A stretch of DNA of 64,000 bases from Planctomycetota bacterium (GTDB taxonomy: Bacteria; Planctomycetota; B15-G4). Position 1 is the first letter of the stretch. The number at the start of each line of letters is the position of its first letter. Positions 26,582 through 35,172 of this stretch are shown here, one piece after another. The DNA is taken from positions 1 to 64,000 of the forward strand of contig JAJDEP010000007.1 of assembly GCA_029259715.1 (NCBI GenBank), written 5' to 3'. The notes below the pieces were generated by a model. The model made no database searches. It was given only the letters and a program-made list of their open reading frames with translations, and was not told the origin of the DNA. The position numbers were made by a program, and so were the translations under genes.

Positions 26582-26616
26582 GCGCGCGCCGTGACGCCCC
26601 CTGTCACGGCGCGCGC
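26582..26616 (+). terminator. terminator hairpin after the 150-residue hypothetical gene
   Basis: A perfect 14-bp stem (26582-26595 with 26603-26616) around a seven-base loop, followed by CTTCAATTC. It lies about 50 bases after the stop codon. The T-rich tract is weak but the stem is the strongest in the area. Confidence 0.7.
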
Positions 26617-26757
26617 CTTCAATTCGCCCCTGCACCTCGCCTCCGGCCGCGACTCCCCGGAGGCCGCCCCCGGAGTGGGGAGCCGTGCGACCGCCCGATG
26701 CGTAAGATGCGCGCCGACGCCGCTGCAGCCTGGGCGGGCGTCTTTCGGGAGGTGACC

Positions 26758-27639
26758 GTGAACATTCTCGTGGCGGGTGGGTCGGGCTTCGTCGGCCGTC
26801 GGCTGATCGAGTTGCTCGTCGAGCGCGGCGACCAGGTGACCGTCGTCTCCCGGGATCCGGCGGGGTGCCAGCGCCTGCGGCGGACCGGTCTGCAGTTCCG
26901 CGGCTGGCTGCCCGACGTCGCCGCCTTCGATGCGGTCATCAACCTCGCCGGGGCGCCCATCTTCGGGCCGCGCTGGAACGCTTCCTACCGCGAGCAGATC
27001 CGCTCATCGCGCGTGGAGACGACGCGCCGCATCGTCGAGGCCATCAACCGCTCGGACGAGCCTCCGGACGTGCTCGTGAACGGATCCGCCATCGGCTACT
27101 ACGGCGACCGCGGCGACGAAGCCCTCACCGAGGCGTCCTCGCCCGGTAACGACTTCCTGGCGCAGGTCTGCGTCGACTGGGAGGCCGAGGCGACGCGCTG
27201 CAAGGCGCGCACGGTGCTGCTGCGCACCGGCGTCGTGCTCGGGCGCGGCGGCGGGGCCCTGCAGCAGATGCTCCCGCCCTTCAAGTTCGGGCTCGGCGGA
27301 CCCATCGGCCTGGGACGGCGCCACTTCAGCTGGATCCACCTCGACGACCTGTGCGGCATCGTCATGCACGCCCTCGACGACGCCAGTGTTAAGGGCCCGG
27401 TGAACGGGACGGCCCCCGGCGCCGTGACCAACGCCCAGTTCACGAAGGCCCTCGGTCGGGTGCTGAAGCGGCCGACCCTGTTCCCCGTGCCGCCCTTCGC
27501 CCTGCGTCTGAAGTTCGGCCAGGCCGCGGAAGTGCTGACGGCGAGCCAACGCTGCGAACCGGCGGTGGCCAAGAGTGCGGGCTATGTCTTCCAGCTCCCC
27601 GACGTCGAACCGGCCCTGCGACAGATCCTCGACCGCTGA
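26758..27639 (+). CDS. TIGR01777-family epimerase-like protein (YfcH type)
   Basis: 293 residues, an extended SDR. It opens NILVAGGSGFVGRRLIELL with the GxxGxxG dinucleotide site, then VINLAGAPIF, the SRVETTRRIV helix, SAIGYYGDRGDEALTE holding the YYG element of this subfamily, and FSWIHLDDLCGIV. The function of TIGR01777 proteins is not settled; they resemble nucleotide-sugar epimerases but lack a proven substrate. GTG 26758 is preceded by GGGAGG at good spacing. It lies 33 bases before the ABC ATPase gene and may share its transcript. Confidence 0.92.
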   Translation: MNILVAGGSGFVGRRLIELLVERGDQVTVVSRDPAGCQRLRRTGLQFRGWLPDVAAFDAVINLAGAPIFGPRWNASYREQIRSSRVETTRRIVEAINRSDEPPDVLVNGSAIGYYGDRGDEALTEASSPGNDFLAQVCVDWEAEATRCKARTVLLRTGVVLGRGGGALQQMLPPFKFGLGGPIGLGRRHFSWIHLDDLCGIVMHALDDASVKGPVNGTAPGAVTNAQFTKALGRVLKRPTLFPVPPFALRLKFGQAAEVLTASQRCEPAVAKSAGYVFQLPDVEPALRQILDR

Positions 27640-27672
27640 CGCGCGGGACCACCCCCTGCCCGCGCCGGCACC

Positions 27673-28485
27673 ATGTCCGAGTCTGACTCGCCCATCGACA
27701 TCTCCACCGACGCCCCTGGCGACGACCCCGGCGGCGGGGATTCCGCCCAGCGGACCCGCCCTCAGGCCGTGGTCGTGCGCTGTGAACAGCTCACGAAAAT
27801 CTATGGCCGGGGGGACATCGCCACCCGGGCCCTCGACCGGGTCGACCTCGAACTCCGGGCCGGCGAGGTCGTGGCACTCACGGGACCGAGCGGTTCGGGC
27901 AAGAGCACTCTGCTGCACATCCTCGGAACGATGGACGTGCCCACCTCGGGGTCGGCCACCGTCCTCGACCACGAGCTGGGTCGACTCGACGACGAGGCCG
28001 CGTCGGTCTTCCGCAATCGGCACCTCGGCTTCATCTTCCAGTTCTTCCACCTCGTGCCGTCGCTCACAGCCCGCGAGAACATCGCGTTGCCGGGGCGTCT
28101 GGCGGGCCGCCCCCGCGCCGAGTGCGACGCGGTCGCCGCCGACCTGGCCCGACGCGTGGGGCTCGGCGAGCACCTCGAGCGCTTTCCCGATCAACTCTCG
28201 GGCGGGCAGCGCCAGCGGGTCGCGCTGGCGCGCGCGCTGCTGAATTCTCCGGCGCTCGTCCTCGCCGACGAGCCCACGGGCAACCTCGACCATGCCGCCG
28301 GCGGCGAGGTCATGGACCTGCTCATCCGCCTCGGCAAGGAAGAGGGCGTGGCCGTGCTGGTGGCCACCCACGACCCCGCGGTCACGGGAGCCGCCGACCG
28401 TGAGATCGCCCTGCTCGACGGTTGCCGCGTCGAGGGGCCCCGCGCCGGTGCGCCCGCCGATCATGCGGCCGCCCCCCGGCGATGA
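27673..28485 (+). CDS. ABC transporter ATP-binding protein (MacB/LolD class)
   Basis: 270 residues. After a ~35-residue acidic N-terminal extension comes a complete ATPase: Walker A GPSGSGKST, the Q-loop FIFQFFHLVPSL, the signature LSGGQRQRVALARALL, Walker B VLADEPTGNLD and the H-loop VATHD. The subtype matches ATPases that drive FtsX-like permeases (MacB, LolD, AttE). Its stop overlaps the ATG of the permease-lipocalin gene (ATGA, 28482-28485), so the two form one transporter. The short Pro/Ala tail after the H-loop is unremarkable. Confidence 0.96.
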   Translation: MSESDSPIDISTDAPGDDPGGGDSAQRTRPQAVVVRCEQLTKIYGRGDIATRALDRVDLELRAGEVVALTGPSGSGKSTLLHILGTMDVPTSGSATVLDHELGRLDDEAASVFRNRHLGFIFQFFHLVPSLTARENIALPGRLAGRPRAECDAVAADLARRVGLGEHLERFPDQLSGGQRQRVALARALLNSPALVLADEPTGNLDHAAGGEVMDLLIRLGKEEGVAVLVATHDPAVTGAADREIALLDGCRVEGPRAGAPADHAAAPRR

Positions 28486-31400
28486 AGCCGGGACGTCCCG
28501 CCGCGCCCGCATGGTGGCCGGCCGCCACCACCGCCCTCGGCGTGCTCCTCGCGGATGCGCGGCGACATCGACTGCAGACGCTGACGAGCCTGCTCGGCGT
28601 GGCCGCCGGCGTTGCGGTCGTCGTCGCCATCCACCTGGCGAGCCGCTCGTCCCTGCAGAGCTTCCAGGCCACCTATGGAGCGCTGGCCGGCAAGGCGACG
28701 CACCAACTCACGGCGGTGGGGCCGCTCTCGGCCGCACGCCTCGGCGCGCTCGCCGTGCATCCCGCCGTCCGCGCGATCCAGCCGGTGATCGAATCGTCGG
28801 TGGTGTTGCCGCAGGCGCCCGTCGTGCCCACACCCACCATTGCCTCCGCTCCCGCTCGCTCGCCCGCGCCCGCGGCGGCGCCCGCACTTGCACCCACGCC
28901 TGCAACGACCGCGCTGCGCACGCTGCGCCTCGTCGGCATCGACCCCTTCCTCGCCCCGCCGTTCTACGGCCGACTCACTCCGGACGACGCGTCGCCATCC
29001 GCGCATGGCGGTCTGCTCATGCGCTTCATGACCGAGCCCGGCCTGGCCCTCCTCGCGACGGAGGACCTGGCCCGGTTGGGCCTGGCCGACGGCGACCCCT
29101 TGACGGTCCGCGGTCCGGCGGGCGCGGCGACGTTGACATGCGTGGCCAGCGCCGCGCTCTCCGGCGGCGACACCGGCGCAGCGCCCTTCGCCCTCGTCGA
29201 CATCGCCACGGCCCAGGAGGTCCTGGGGCTGGGGGACGCGCTCACCCGCATCGACCTGATCCTCTCCGACGCCGAGGCCGCGCTCCCCTTGCTCCCGGGC
29301 GAGGTCCTCGAGCGGCCGGCCCAGCGCGGCGAACGAGCGGGCACGCTGACCCGCGCGTTCCGACTGAATCTCATGGCCCTCGGCTTCCTCGCGGTGCTGG
29401 TGGGGGCCTTCCTCGTCTTCAACATGTCGCAGTTCGCGGTGACCCGAAGGCGCACGATGCTGGGCAAGCTGCGCTGCCTGGGGTGTTCGGCCAAGGCGCT
29501 GTTGGCGGCTTCACTCGGCGAAGCCATGGTCCTGGGCCTGGCCGGCGGCGTGCTCGGCCTGGCTTGCGGACGCCTCCTGGCCGCGGCCCTCGTCGACGAC
29601 GTCGCCCTGACGGTGAGCACCCTCTACGGCCACATCGAGACGCCCTCCGCCGGCCTCGACGGACTCACCGCCGTGGGCGCCCTGGTGCTGGCCGTCATCA
29701 CCGCCCTGGTGGCCAGCTGGGGACCCGCGCGTTCCGCCGCGTCGACGCCCCCGGCCGTGGTTGCGGGCGCGGTGGTGCGCGAACAGCTCATGCCGGCGCG
29801 CATTCCGCTCGGCTTGCTGGTGATCGCCGTCCTGCTGCTGCTCCCTCCCGAGGGCGGCCTGCTGTTGCAGTCGCTGTCGGTGCTGTGCCTGTTGCTGGGC
29901 GTCGCCATGATCACGCCGCGCATCCTCGGACGGCTCGTGCGGCACGCGCCCCGCGGCACCGTGACCTCCCTCGCCGCCGGGCGTCTGCAGCGCTCGCTCT
30001 CGCGCACCGGCGCCGCGGCCGGCGCGCTGGTCATGCCCATCGCCATGACCGTCGGCATCACCGTGATGATCGACAGCTTCCAGCGCGAGGTCACGGCCTG
30101 GGTCGACGCCACCATCGGCGCCGACATCTACGTCAGCCCGCTCTACCAGCAGCTGGCGCCGCGCACGGCACGCCTCGATACGACCATGCTCGCTGCCCTC
30201 GAGGCGTGGCCCGGGGTCACCGGCCTCGACCTGCTGCGGGGCACCGAACAGCGCCGCGGCGCGGGCTCGTTCCTGGTGGCGGGGGCGCGCCTCTCGACCC
30301 TGCGGATGAAGGCCGACCTGCGCATCCTGCAGGGCGAGTCCGAGGGACTGTGGGAGCGCCTCGAGGAAGGCGCCGTGCTGATCACCGAGCCGCTGCAGCG
30401 CAAGTCCGGGCTGGAGCCGGGCGACACCATCGAGCTGCTTGGACGCGACGGCCCGCGGTCGTTCCCCATCGCCGCCGTGTTCCAGGACTTCTCCTACGAT
30501 CGCGGCTACTGCCTCATGGAGGAGTCGCATTACCTCGACCACTACGGTGAGACGGGCGTCCGCAACGCCGCCCTCCTGCTCGACGAGGGCGTCGATGCAG
30601 CGGCCGTGTCCGCGGCTCTCGCGAACCGCTTCCCGGACGGCGAGTTCAAGACCACCGAGGGCCTCCGGGCCGCGGTGATGGAGGCCTTCGACAACACCTT
30701 CCGGGTGACCTGGTCGTTGCAGGCCATCTCGACGGCTCTCGCGCTGGTGGGCGTGCTCACCGGTCTGCTCTGCCTGCACCTCGAGCGCCGCCACGAGCTC
30801 GGCGTCCTGCGCAGCCTCGGCGCCACCCACCGCACCATCGGCCGCCTGCTCCTGGCGGAGGCCCTCGTCATCGTCGGGCTCGCCGTGGCCCTGGCCGTGC
30901 CCCTGGGCGGCGCCCTCGCGTGGATCCTCATCGCCCTCGTGAACACGCGCTCCTTCGGCTGGAGCTTCCCCATGGTCTTCGACCCGGCGGCCATCGCCTC
31001 GGTGCTCGGGCTCGCCATCGTCGCGGCCCTGCTCGCCGGGATGGTGCCGTGGTTGCTGGTCCGGCGCGCGCGCATCGCCCGGCTGCTCCACTCCACGGCC
31101 CCCCTCGCCCTGGCCGCGCTGCTCCTCGCGCCGGCCGCCGCCGCCGATGACGGCTTCCTGCGCGCGCTCCCGGGCCGCCCACTGGTCCTGCCCGCCGACC
31201 ACGGCGCCCACCCGACCGCCCGCACCGAGTGGTGGTATCTCACCGGGCCGCTGGAGGCCGAGACGGGCGAGGTGTTCGGGTTCCAGGCGACGTGGTTCCG
31301 CCGGGCGCTGGTCGCCACGCCCATCGAGCGTGCCTCGCCGCTCGGCGCCCAGGCCGTGATGATGTTCCATGGCAACCTCACCGACCTGCGCGGCGAGCGC

Positions 31401-32237
31401 ATGCTCGGCAGCGAGCAGGCCTGCCGCGAGTACGGACCCTGGGCCTCGGCCGACACCGACCGCCTGGCCCTCGACCTGCTCGGGCACAGCCTCGTCGCCG
31501 ACGACGATCACCGCACCGCCGTCCTCGACTACCGCGCGGGGGACGCCCGGGTGCAACTGACCCTCGCGTTGGACTCGACCGAGCCGCTGTTGCACGGCAA
31601 CGACGAAGGCCTGAGCCCCAAGGGCGACGAGCCCGGACAGGCGAGCTGGTACTACAGCCTCCCGCGCATCTCGGCCCGCGGCACGGTCACGCTGCCGGGT
31701 CGCGAGCCCCTCGCGGTCCAGGGCACGGCGTGGTTCGACCACGAATTCGGATCGTCGGTGTTGTCCGACGAGCAGGTCGGCTGGGACTGGTTCTCGGTGC
31801 CCCTCGACAACGGCAGCGAGCTCATGCTGTTCGAGCTGCGCCGCGCGGCGGGCGCTCCCGACGACGACCGCGGGAGCGACGACGGGGTCGGGCACACCCG
31901 CGACCGGGCCAGTGCAGGGACCCTGCGGCACGCCGACGGCCGCGTCGTGCGCCTCACGGCCGAGGATTTCTCCGTGACCGTCACCCGGCGCTGGACAAGC
32001 CCTTCGACCGGGATCACCTACCCCGCAGGCTGGCGCCTCTCCGTGCCGGGAGAGGGCCTCGAGCTCACGGTTCGGCCCTTGTTCGCCGACCAGGAGGTCA
32101 CGACACCGGATTCCACGAGCGTCACCTATTGGGAAGGACTGTGTGAATTCTCGGGCCGCCTCCAGGAAGAGGCCGTCTCAGGTCGAGGTTACGGAGAGCT
32201 GGTCGGCTATGGCGCACCGTTCTCGGCGCGCTTCTGA
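28482..32237 (+). CDS. FtsX-type ABC permease fused to an AttH/CrtC-like lipocalin domain
   Basis: A 1251-residue single frame. A first span (~25-45) and a long extracytoplasmic loop precede one FtsX membrane block (~294-383), a hydrophobic and soluble middle, and a second FtsX block (~747-866) with HELGVLRSLGATHRTIGRLL. At ~869-890 is a stretch shaped like a signal peptide (Arg start, Leu/Ala core, APAAAADD). The remaining ~360 residues match AttH/CrtC-type lipocalin domains: ARTEWWYLTGPLEAETG, FGFQATWFRR, GTAWFDHEFGS, WDWFSVPLDNGSELM. In att-type clusters the permease and AttH are separate genes; here they are one polypeptide, pairing with the ATPase just upstream. Substrate unknown, perhaps a lipid or lipoprotein. 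Confidence 0.9.
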   Translation: MKPGRPAAPAWWPAATTALGVLLADARRHRLQTLTSLLGVAAGVAVVVAIHLASRSSLQSFQATYGALAGKATHQLTAVGPLSAARLGALAVHPAVRAIQPVIESSVVLPQAPVVPTPTIASAPARSPAPAAAPALAPTPATTALRTLRLVGIDPFLAPPFYGRLTPDDASPSAHGGLLMRFMTEPGLALLATEDLARLGLADGDPLTVRGPAGAATLTCVASAALSGGDTGAAPFALVDIATAQEVLGLGDALTRIDLILSDAEAALPLLPGEVLERPAQRGERAGTLTRAFRLNLMALGFLAVLVGAFLVFNMSQFAVTRRRTMLGKLRCLGCSAKALLAASLGEAMVLGLAGGVLGLACGRLLAAALVDDVALTVSTLYGHIETPSAGLDGLTAVGALVLAVITALVASWGPARSAASTPPAVVAGAVVREQLMPARIPLGLLVIAVLLLLPPEGGLLLQSLSVLCLLLGVAMITPRILGRLVRHAPRGTVTSLAAGRLQRSLSRTGAAAGALVMPIAMTVGITVMIDSFQREVTAWVDATIGADIYVSPLYQQLAPRTARLDTTMLAALEAWPGVTGLDLLRGTEQRRGAGSFLVAGARLSTLRMKADLRILQGESEGLWERLEEGAVLITEPLQRKSGLEPGDTIELLGRDGPRSFPIAAVFQDFSYDRGYCLMEESHYLDHYGETGVRNAALLLDEGVDAAAVSAALANRFPDGEFKTTEGLRAAVMEAFDNTFRVTWSLQAISTALALVGVLTGLLCLHLERRHELGVLRSLGATHRTIGRLLLAEALVIVGLAVALAVPLGGALAWILIALVNTRSFGWSFPMVFDPAAIASVLGLAIVAALLAGMVPWLLVRRARIARLLHSTAPLALAALLLAPAAAADDGFLRALPGRPLVLPADHGAHPTARTEWWYLTGPLEAETGEVFGFQATWFRRALVATPIERASPLGAQAVMMFHGNLTDLRGERMLGSEQACREYGPWASADTDRLALDLLGHSLVADDDHRTAVLDYRAGDARVQLTLALDSTEPLLHGNDEGLSPKGDEPGQASWYYSLPRISARGTVTLPGREPLAVQGTAWFDHEFGSSVLSDEQVGWDWFSVPLDNGSELMLFELRRAAGAPDDDRGSDDGVGHTRDRASAGTLRHADGRVVRLTAEDFSVTVTRRWTSPSTGITYPAGWRLSVPGEGLELTVRPLFADQEVTTPDSTSVTYWEGLCEFSGRLQEEAVSGRGYGELVGYGAPFSARF

Positions 32238-32337
32238 CCATCGGACGAAGCCCCTTCACGCGACCGCGATGTCCTCAGTTACCCGCCACCCGAACCGCCT
32301 CGCGACGTGCCGCCTTCCGGCGCGTACATGGGAATCG

Positions 32338-32346
32338 TGGTATCTT
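32338..32346 (+). promoter_or_regulatory. possible extended -10 (TGGTATCTT) for the radical SAM gene
   Basis: TG-N-TATCTT matches an extended -10 pattern, about 100 bases before the ATG at 32447. No -35 hexamer of note is present, as is usual for extended -10 promoters. The 209 bases between the genes hold nothing else I can name. Confidence 0.4.
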
Positions 32347-32446
32347 TCGGGGTTCGGACCGCTCATCCCCGGGGTTACTCCCGGAGCCCCGGTCTCGGGC
32401 CCCCACGCCGTGTTGCGGCGCACCCTCCGTCGAGCGTCTTGACGCC

Positions 32447-34000
32447 ATGCGAGTTCTATTTCTCTCCACCTTCCTCGCCCAGGAACCCCTGGGGGTGATG
32501 TACCTCTCGCGTGCCCTCAAGGATGCCGGGCACGAGACGAAGATGATCTTCGTGCCGGACGCGACGGCGCCCCAGAAGATCAAGCAGTACGACCCCGACG
32601 TCCTCTGCTACTCGGTCATGACCGGCACGCATCAGCCCGTGGCCACACTGAACCGCATGGTCCGCCACTGGGCCCCGAACAAGAACGTCCTCTCCATCGC
32701 GGGCGGCGCCCATGTCACCGTGGTGCCCGAGTTCCTGCAGGAAGAGGGATTCGACGCCATCTGTCGCGGCGAGGGCGAGCAGGCCATGGTCGACTTCGTC
32801 AACGCGGCCGAGCAGGGCGGCGACATGACGAACATCCCCAACATCTGGTTCAAGGACAAGGACGGCAAGATCCACCAGAACGAGCCGCGCCCCTTGATCC
32901 AGGATCTCGATGAAGCGGGCTTCTGCGATCGATCGATCGTCTACGACGCGGCCAGCTTCTACCGGAACTCCGAGCGCAAGGTCATCAAGACTGACCGCGG
33001 CTGCCCCATGAACTGTTCTTTCTGCTTCCACCACGCCTGGAAGCAGAAGGTCTACAAGGTCACGAACAACGAGTACGTGCGTCGCCGCACGGTCTCCCAC
33101 GTGATCGAAGAAGCGCAGCAGATGCAGAAGGCGTACCCGCTCAAGTTCGTCCACTTCCTCGATGACATCTTCAACATCAACAAGAAGTGGCTCGACGAGT
33201 TCGCTGAGCGCTGGCCCAAGGAGGTCGGTCTGCCCTTCGACGCCATCCTCATGGCGAACATGGTGCAGGAGAAGCACATCCAGCTGCTCAAGAAGGCCGG
33301 GTGCATCTACGCCCGCATCGCCTTCGAGGCCGCCAACGATCACATGCGCAACGCGATCATGAAGAAGAACACGACGCGTCAGCAGCTGATCCGCGCCGCG
33401 AGCCTGATCCGCAAGTACGACATCCGCCTGGGCAGCCTGAACATGCTCGGCGGACCGGGCGCGACCATCGAAGACGACATGGAGACGGTCGAGCTGAACA
33501 TCGAGTGCAAGGTCGACCACCCGCTGGTCAGCCTGCTGCAGCCGTACCCGATGACCGACATCAACGACATGACGCGGGAGATGGGCCTGGCCACCGACCA
33601 GTGGGACGAGTTCCCGGCCCTGTTCAACCGCACCACGTCCATCGCCCTGCCGCACCGCCACTACTACGAGAACCTGCACAAGTGGTTCCCGATCGTGGTG
33701 CGCAACCCGTGGATGATGCCCGCCGTCCGGCGCATGATCCGGTGGAAGTGGCTGAGCAAGCCCTACACCTGGATCTACATGCTCTACAGCGAGTGGCTCG
33801 TGACCGAGCAGAACAAGCTCTACAACCGGGTCCAGGGCAACAAGGGCTTCGGCACCATCCCGGCCGTCGATTTCGTCTCGCGAGTCATCAAGAAGGGCTT
33901 CATCCGCGTCTTCACCGTCGTGTTCGGCAAGGGCGCTGCCCGCCTGGCCGTGCGGATGAACCTCAACGACGAGCGCGTGATGAACCACATGGAAGACTAG
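32447..34000 (+). CDS. B12-binding radical SAM protein
   Basis: 517 residues. Residues 1-140 are a cobalamin-binding Rossmann domain (SIAGGAHVTVVPEF and GFDAICRGEGEQAMV follow the family layout, though the usual DxHxxG histidine is not seen). The radical SAM barrel starts with RGCPMNCSFC: Cys186, Cys190 and Cys193 bind the [4Fe-4S] cluster. FLDDIFN, AFEAANDHMRN and the LNMLGGPGATIEDD turn are typical later elements. The C-terminal ~120 residues are rich in Trp/Tyr/Arg and may contact membrane or a large substrate. Such enzymes methylate or rearrange unreactive carbons in natural products or lipids; the substrate here is unknown. It appears monocistronic. Confidence 0.9.
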   Translation: MRVLFLSTFLAQEPLGVMYLSRALKDAGHETKMIFVPDATAPQKIKQYDPDVLCYSVMTGTHQPVATLNRMVRHWAPNKNVLSIAGGAHVTVVPEFLQEEGFDAICRGEGEQAMVDFVNAAEQGGDMTNIPNIWFKDKDGKIHQNEPRPLIQDLDEAGFCDRSIVYDAASFYRNSERKVIKTDRGCPMNCSFCFHHAWKQKVYKVTNNEYVRRRTVSHVIEEAQQMQKAYPLKFVHFLDDIFNINKKWLDEFAERWPKEVGLPFDAILMANMVQEKHIQLLKKAGCIYARIAFEAANDHMRNAIMKKNTTRQQLIRAASLIRKYDIRLGSLNMLGGPGATIEDDMETVELNIECKVDHPLVSLLQPYPMTDINDMTREMGLATDQWDEFPALFNRTTSIALPHRHYYENLHKWFPIVVRNPWMMPAVRRMIRWKWLSKPYTWIYMLYSEWLVTEQNKLYNRVQGNKGFGTIPAVDFVSRVIKKGFIRVFTVVFGKGAARLAVRMNLNDERVMNHMED

Positions 34001-34036
34001 GCCCCTGCGGCCTGTTCCCCGGTTCGGGTGCATTCC

Positions 34037-34042
34037 TATACT
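34037..34042 (+). promoter_or_regulatory. possible -10 box (TATACT) for the solute-binding protein operon
   Basis: TATACT lies ~40 bases before the ATG at 34083, and GGAG sits six bases before the ATG. No good -35 hexamer can be seen at 16-18 bases. Confidence 0.35.
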
Positions 34043-34082
34043 CCCGGCTGGCGCCCCCGCGCGCCCTGATCGGAGTGCACCC

Positions 34083-35165
34083 ATGTCCAGCGTCCACCGG
34101 CCTCGAGGCCGTCGCCCTGCGCAAGTGGGCCCCTGCGCAACTCGTCCTCGGGGCGCCTTCCGGCGGGCAGCCCTGCTCGGGGCCGCGCTGCTGATCGCTG
34201 CCTGCGGCGGACCCGAGGCTGACGTCGTGCTCTACGTGGCGCTCGACCGCAATCATTCCGAGCCCATCGTGAAGGCCTACGAGCAGGCCACCGGCCGGGT
34301 GGTGGACGCCCACTACGACGTCGAGGCCAACAAGTCCGTCGGCCTGCGCCGGCGCATCCAGGCCGAATCGGCCAACCCCCGCTGCGACGTCTTCTGGAAC
34401 AACGAGGTGGTGCAGACGGTGCTGCTCGCCCAGGCCGACCTGCTCCAGCCGTACGTCTCCCCCAACGCCACCGACGTGCCCGCCCACCTCAAGGACCCGG
34501 ACGGGCACTGGACCGGCTTCGCGGCGCGGGGGCGCGTGCTCATCGTCAACACCGAGCTGCTGCCCGACCCGGCCCAGGCGCCGGTGGGGTGGCCGTCCTT
34601 CCTCGACCCCGCCTACGCCAACCGCATCGGCATGGCCAAGCCGCTCACGGGCACCACCGCCGCTCACGCCGGCATGATCATCGCCCGCGACGGGTGGGAG
34701 GCCCTGCAGCGGCAACTGTCCGCCATGCGCGCGAACCGCGTGCGCTTCGGTCCCGGCAACGCGCACCTGATGAAGCTGGTGCGTGCCGGCGAGCTGGTCT
34801 TCGGCTGGACCGACACCGACGACTACCGCGCCGCTGAGACCGGCGGATTCCCCGTGGCCATGGTCGTGCCCGGCCAACAGCCCGGCGGAGAGGGCCTCGT
34901 GCTGATCCCCAACACGGTGTCGTTGGTGAAGGACGCGCCCCACCCCGACGCGGCGCGCGAACTGATCGACTTCATCCTGTCGCGGCAGGTCGAGGCCTCG
35001 CTGGCGGCGGGGCATTCGGCGCAGATCCCCGTGCGCGACGATGTGGCCCGTCCCGACCATGTCCTTCGACTGTCCGACTGGAAGATCGCCGAGGTCGACT
35101 GGGCCGCCGCCGGCGCGGCCTACGCGGCGCACACCGATGATCTCGAGGCCTTCTTCAACCAGTAG
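34083..35165 (+). CDS. lipoprotein periplasmic solute-binding protein (iron(III)/FutA-AfuA class)
   Basis: 360 residues. After a basic start, LLGAALLIAACGG is a lipobox that predicts a lipid-anchored protein. The mature part has the class I/II binding-protein layout: VVLYVALDRNHSEPIVKAYEQATG, CDVFWNNEVVQTVLL, a hinge at GFAARGRVLIVNT, AKPLTGTTAAH and LIPNTVSLVKDAPHPDAARELIDFIL. This matches ferric-iron or anion binders of the AfuA type. No permease or ATPase is adjacent, so the transporter partner is elsewhere. It is the first gene of a three-gene unit with a DUF362 and a YbjN-like gene. Confidence 0.88.
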   Translation: MSSVHRPRGRRPAQVGPCATRPRGAFRRAALLGAALLIAACGGPEADVVLYVALDRNHSEPIVKAYEQATGRVVDAHYDVEANKSVGLRRRIQAESANPRCDVFWNNEVVQTVLLAQADLLQPYVSPNATDVPAHLKDPDGHWTGFAARGRVLIVNTELLPDPAQAPVGWPSFLDPAYANRIGMAKPLTGTTAAHAGMIIARDGWEALQRQLSAMRANRVRFGPGNAHLMKLVRAGELVFGWTDTDDYRAAETGGFPVAMVVPGQQPGGEGLVLIPNTVSLVKDAPHPDAARELIDFILSRQVEASLAAGHSAQIPVRDDVARPDHVLRLSDWKIAEVDWAAAGAAYAAHTDDLEAFFNQ

Positions 35166-35172
35166 GGGTTTC

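Noticed and set aside
29511-31931. 806-codon reverse frame inside the permease-lipocalin gene
   Set aside because: It is the mirror of the forward codon bias, has no ribosome site or family signal, and would conflict with the well-supported fusion gene.
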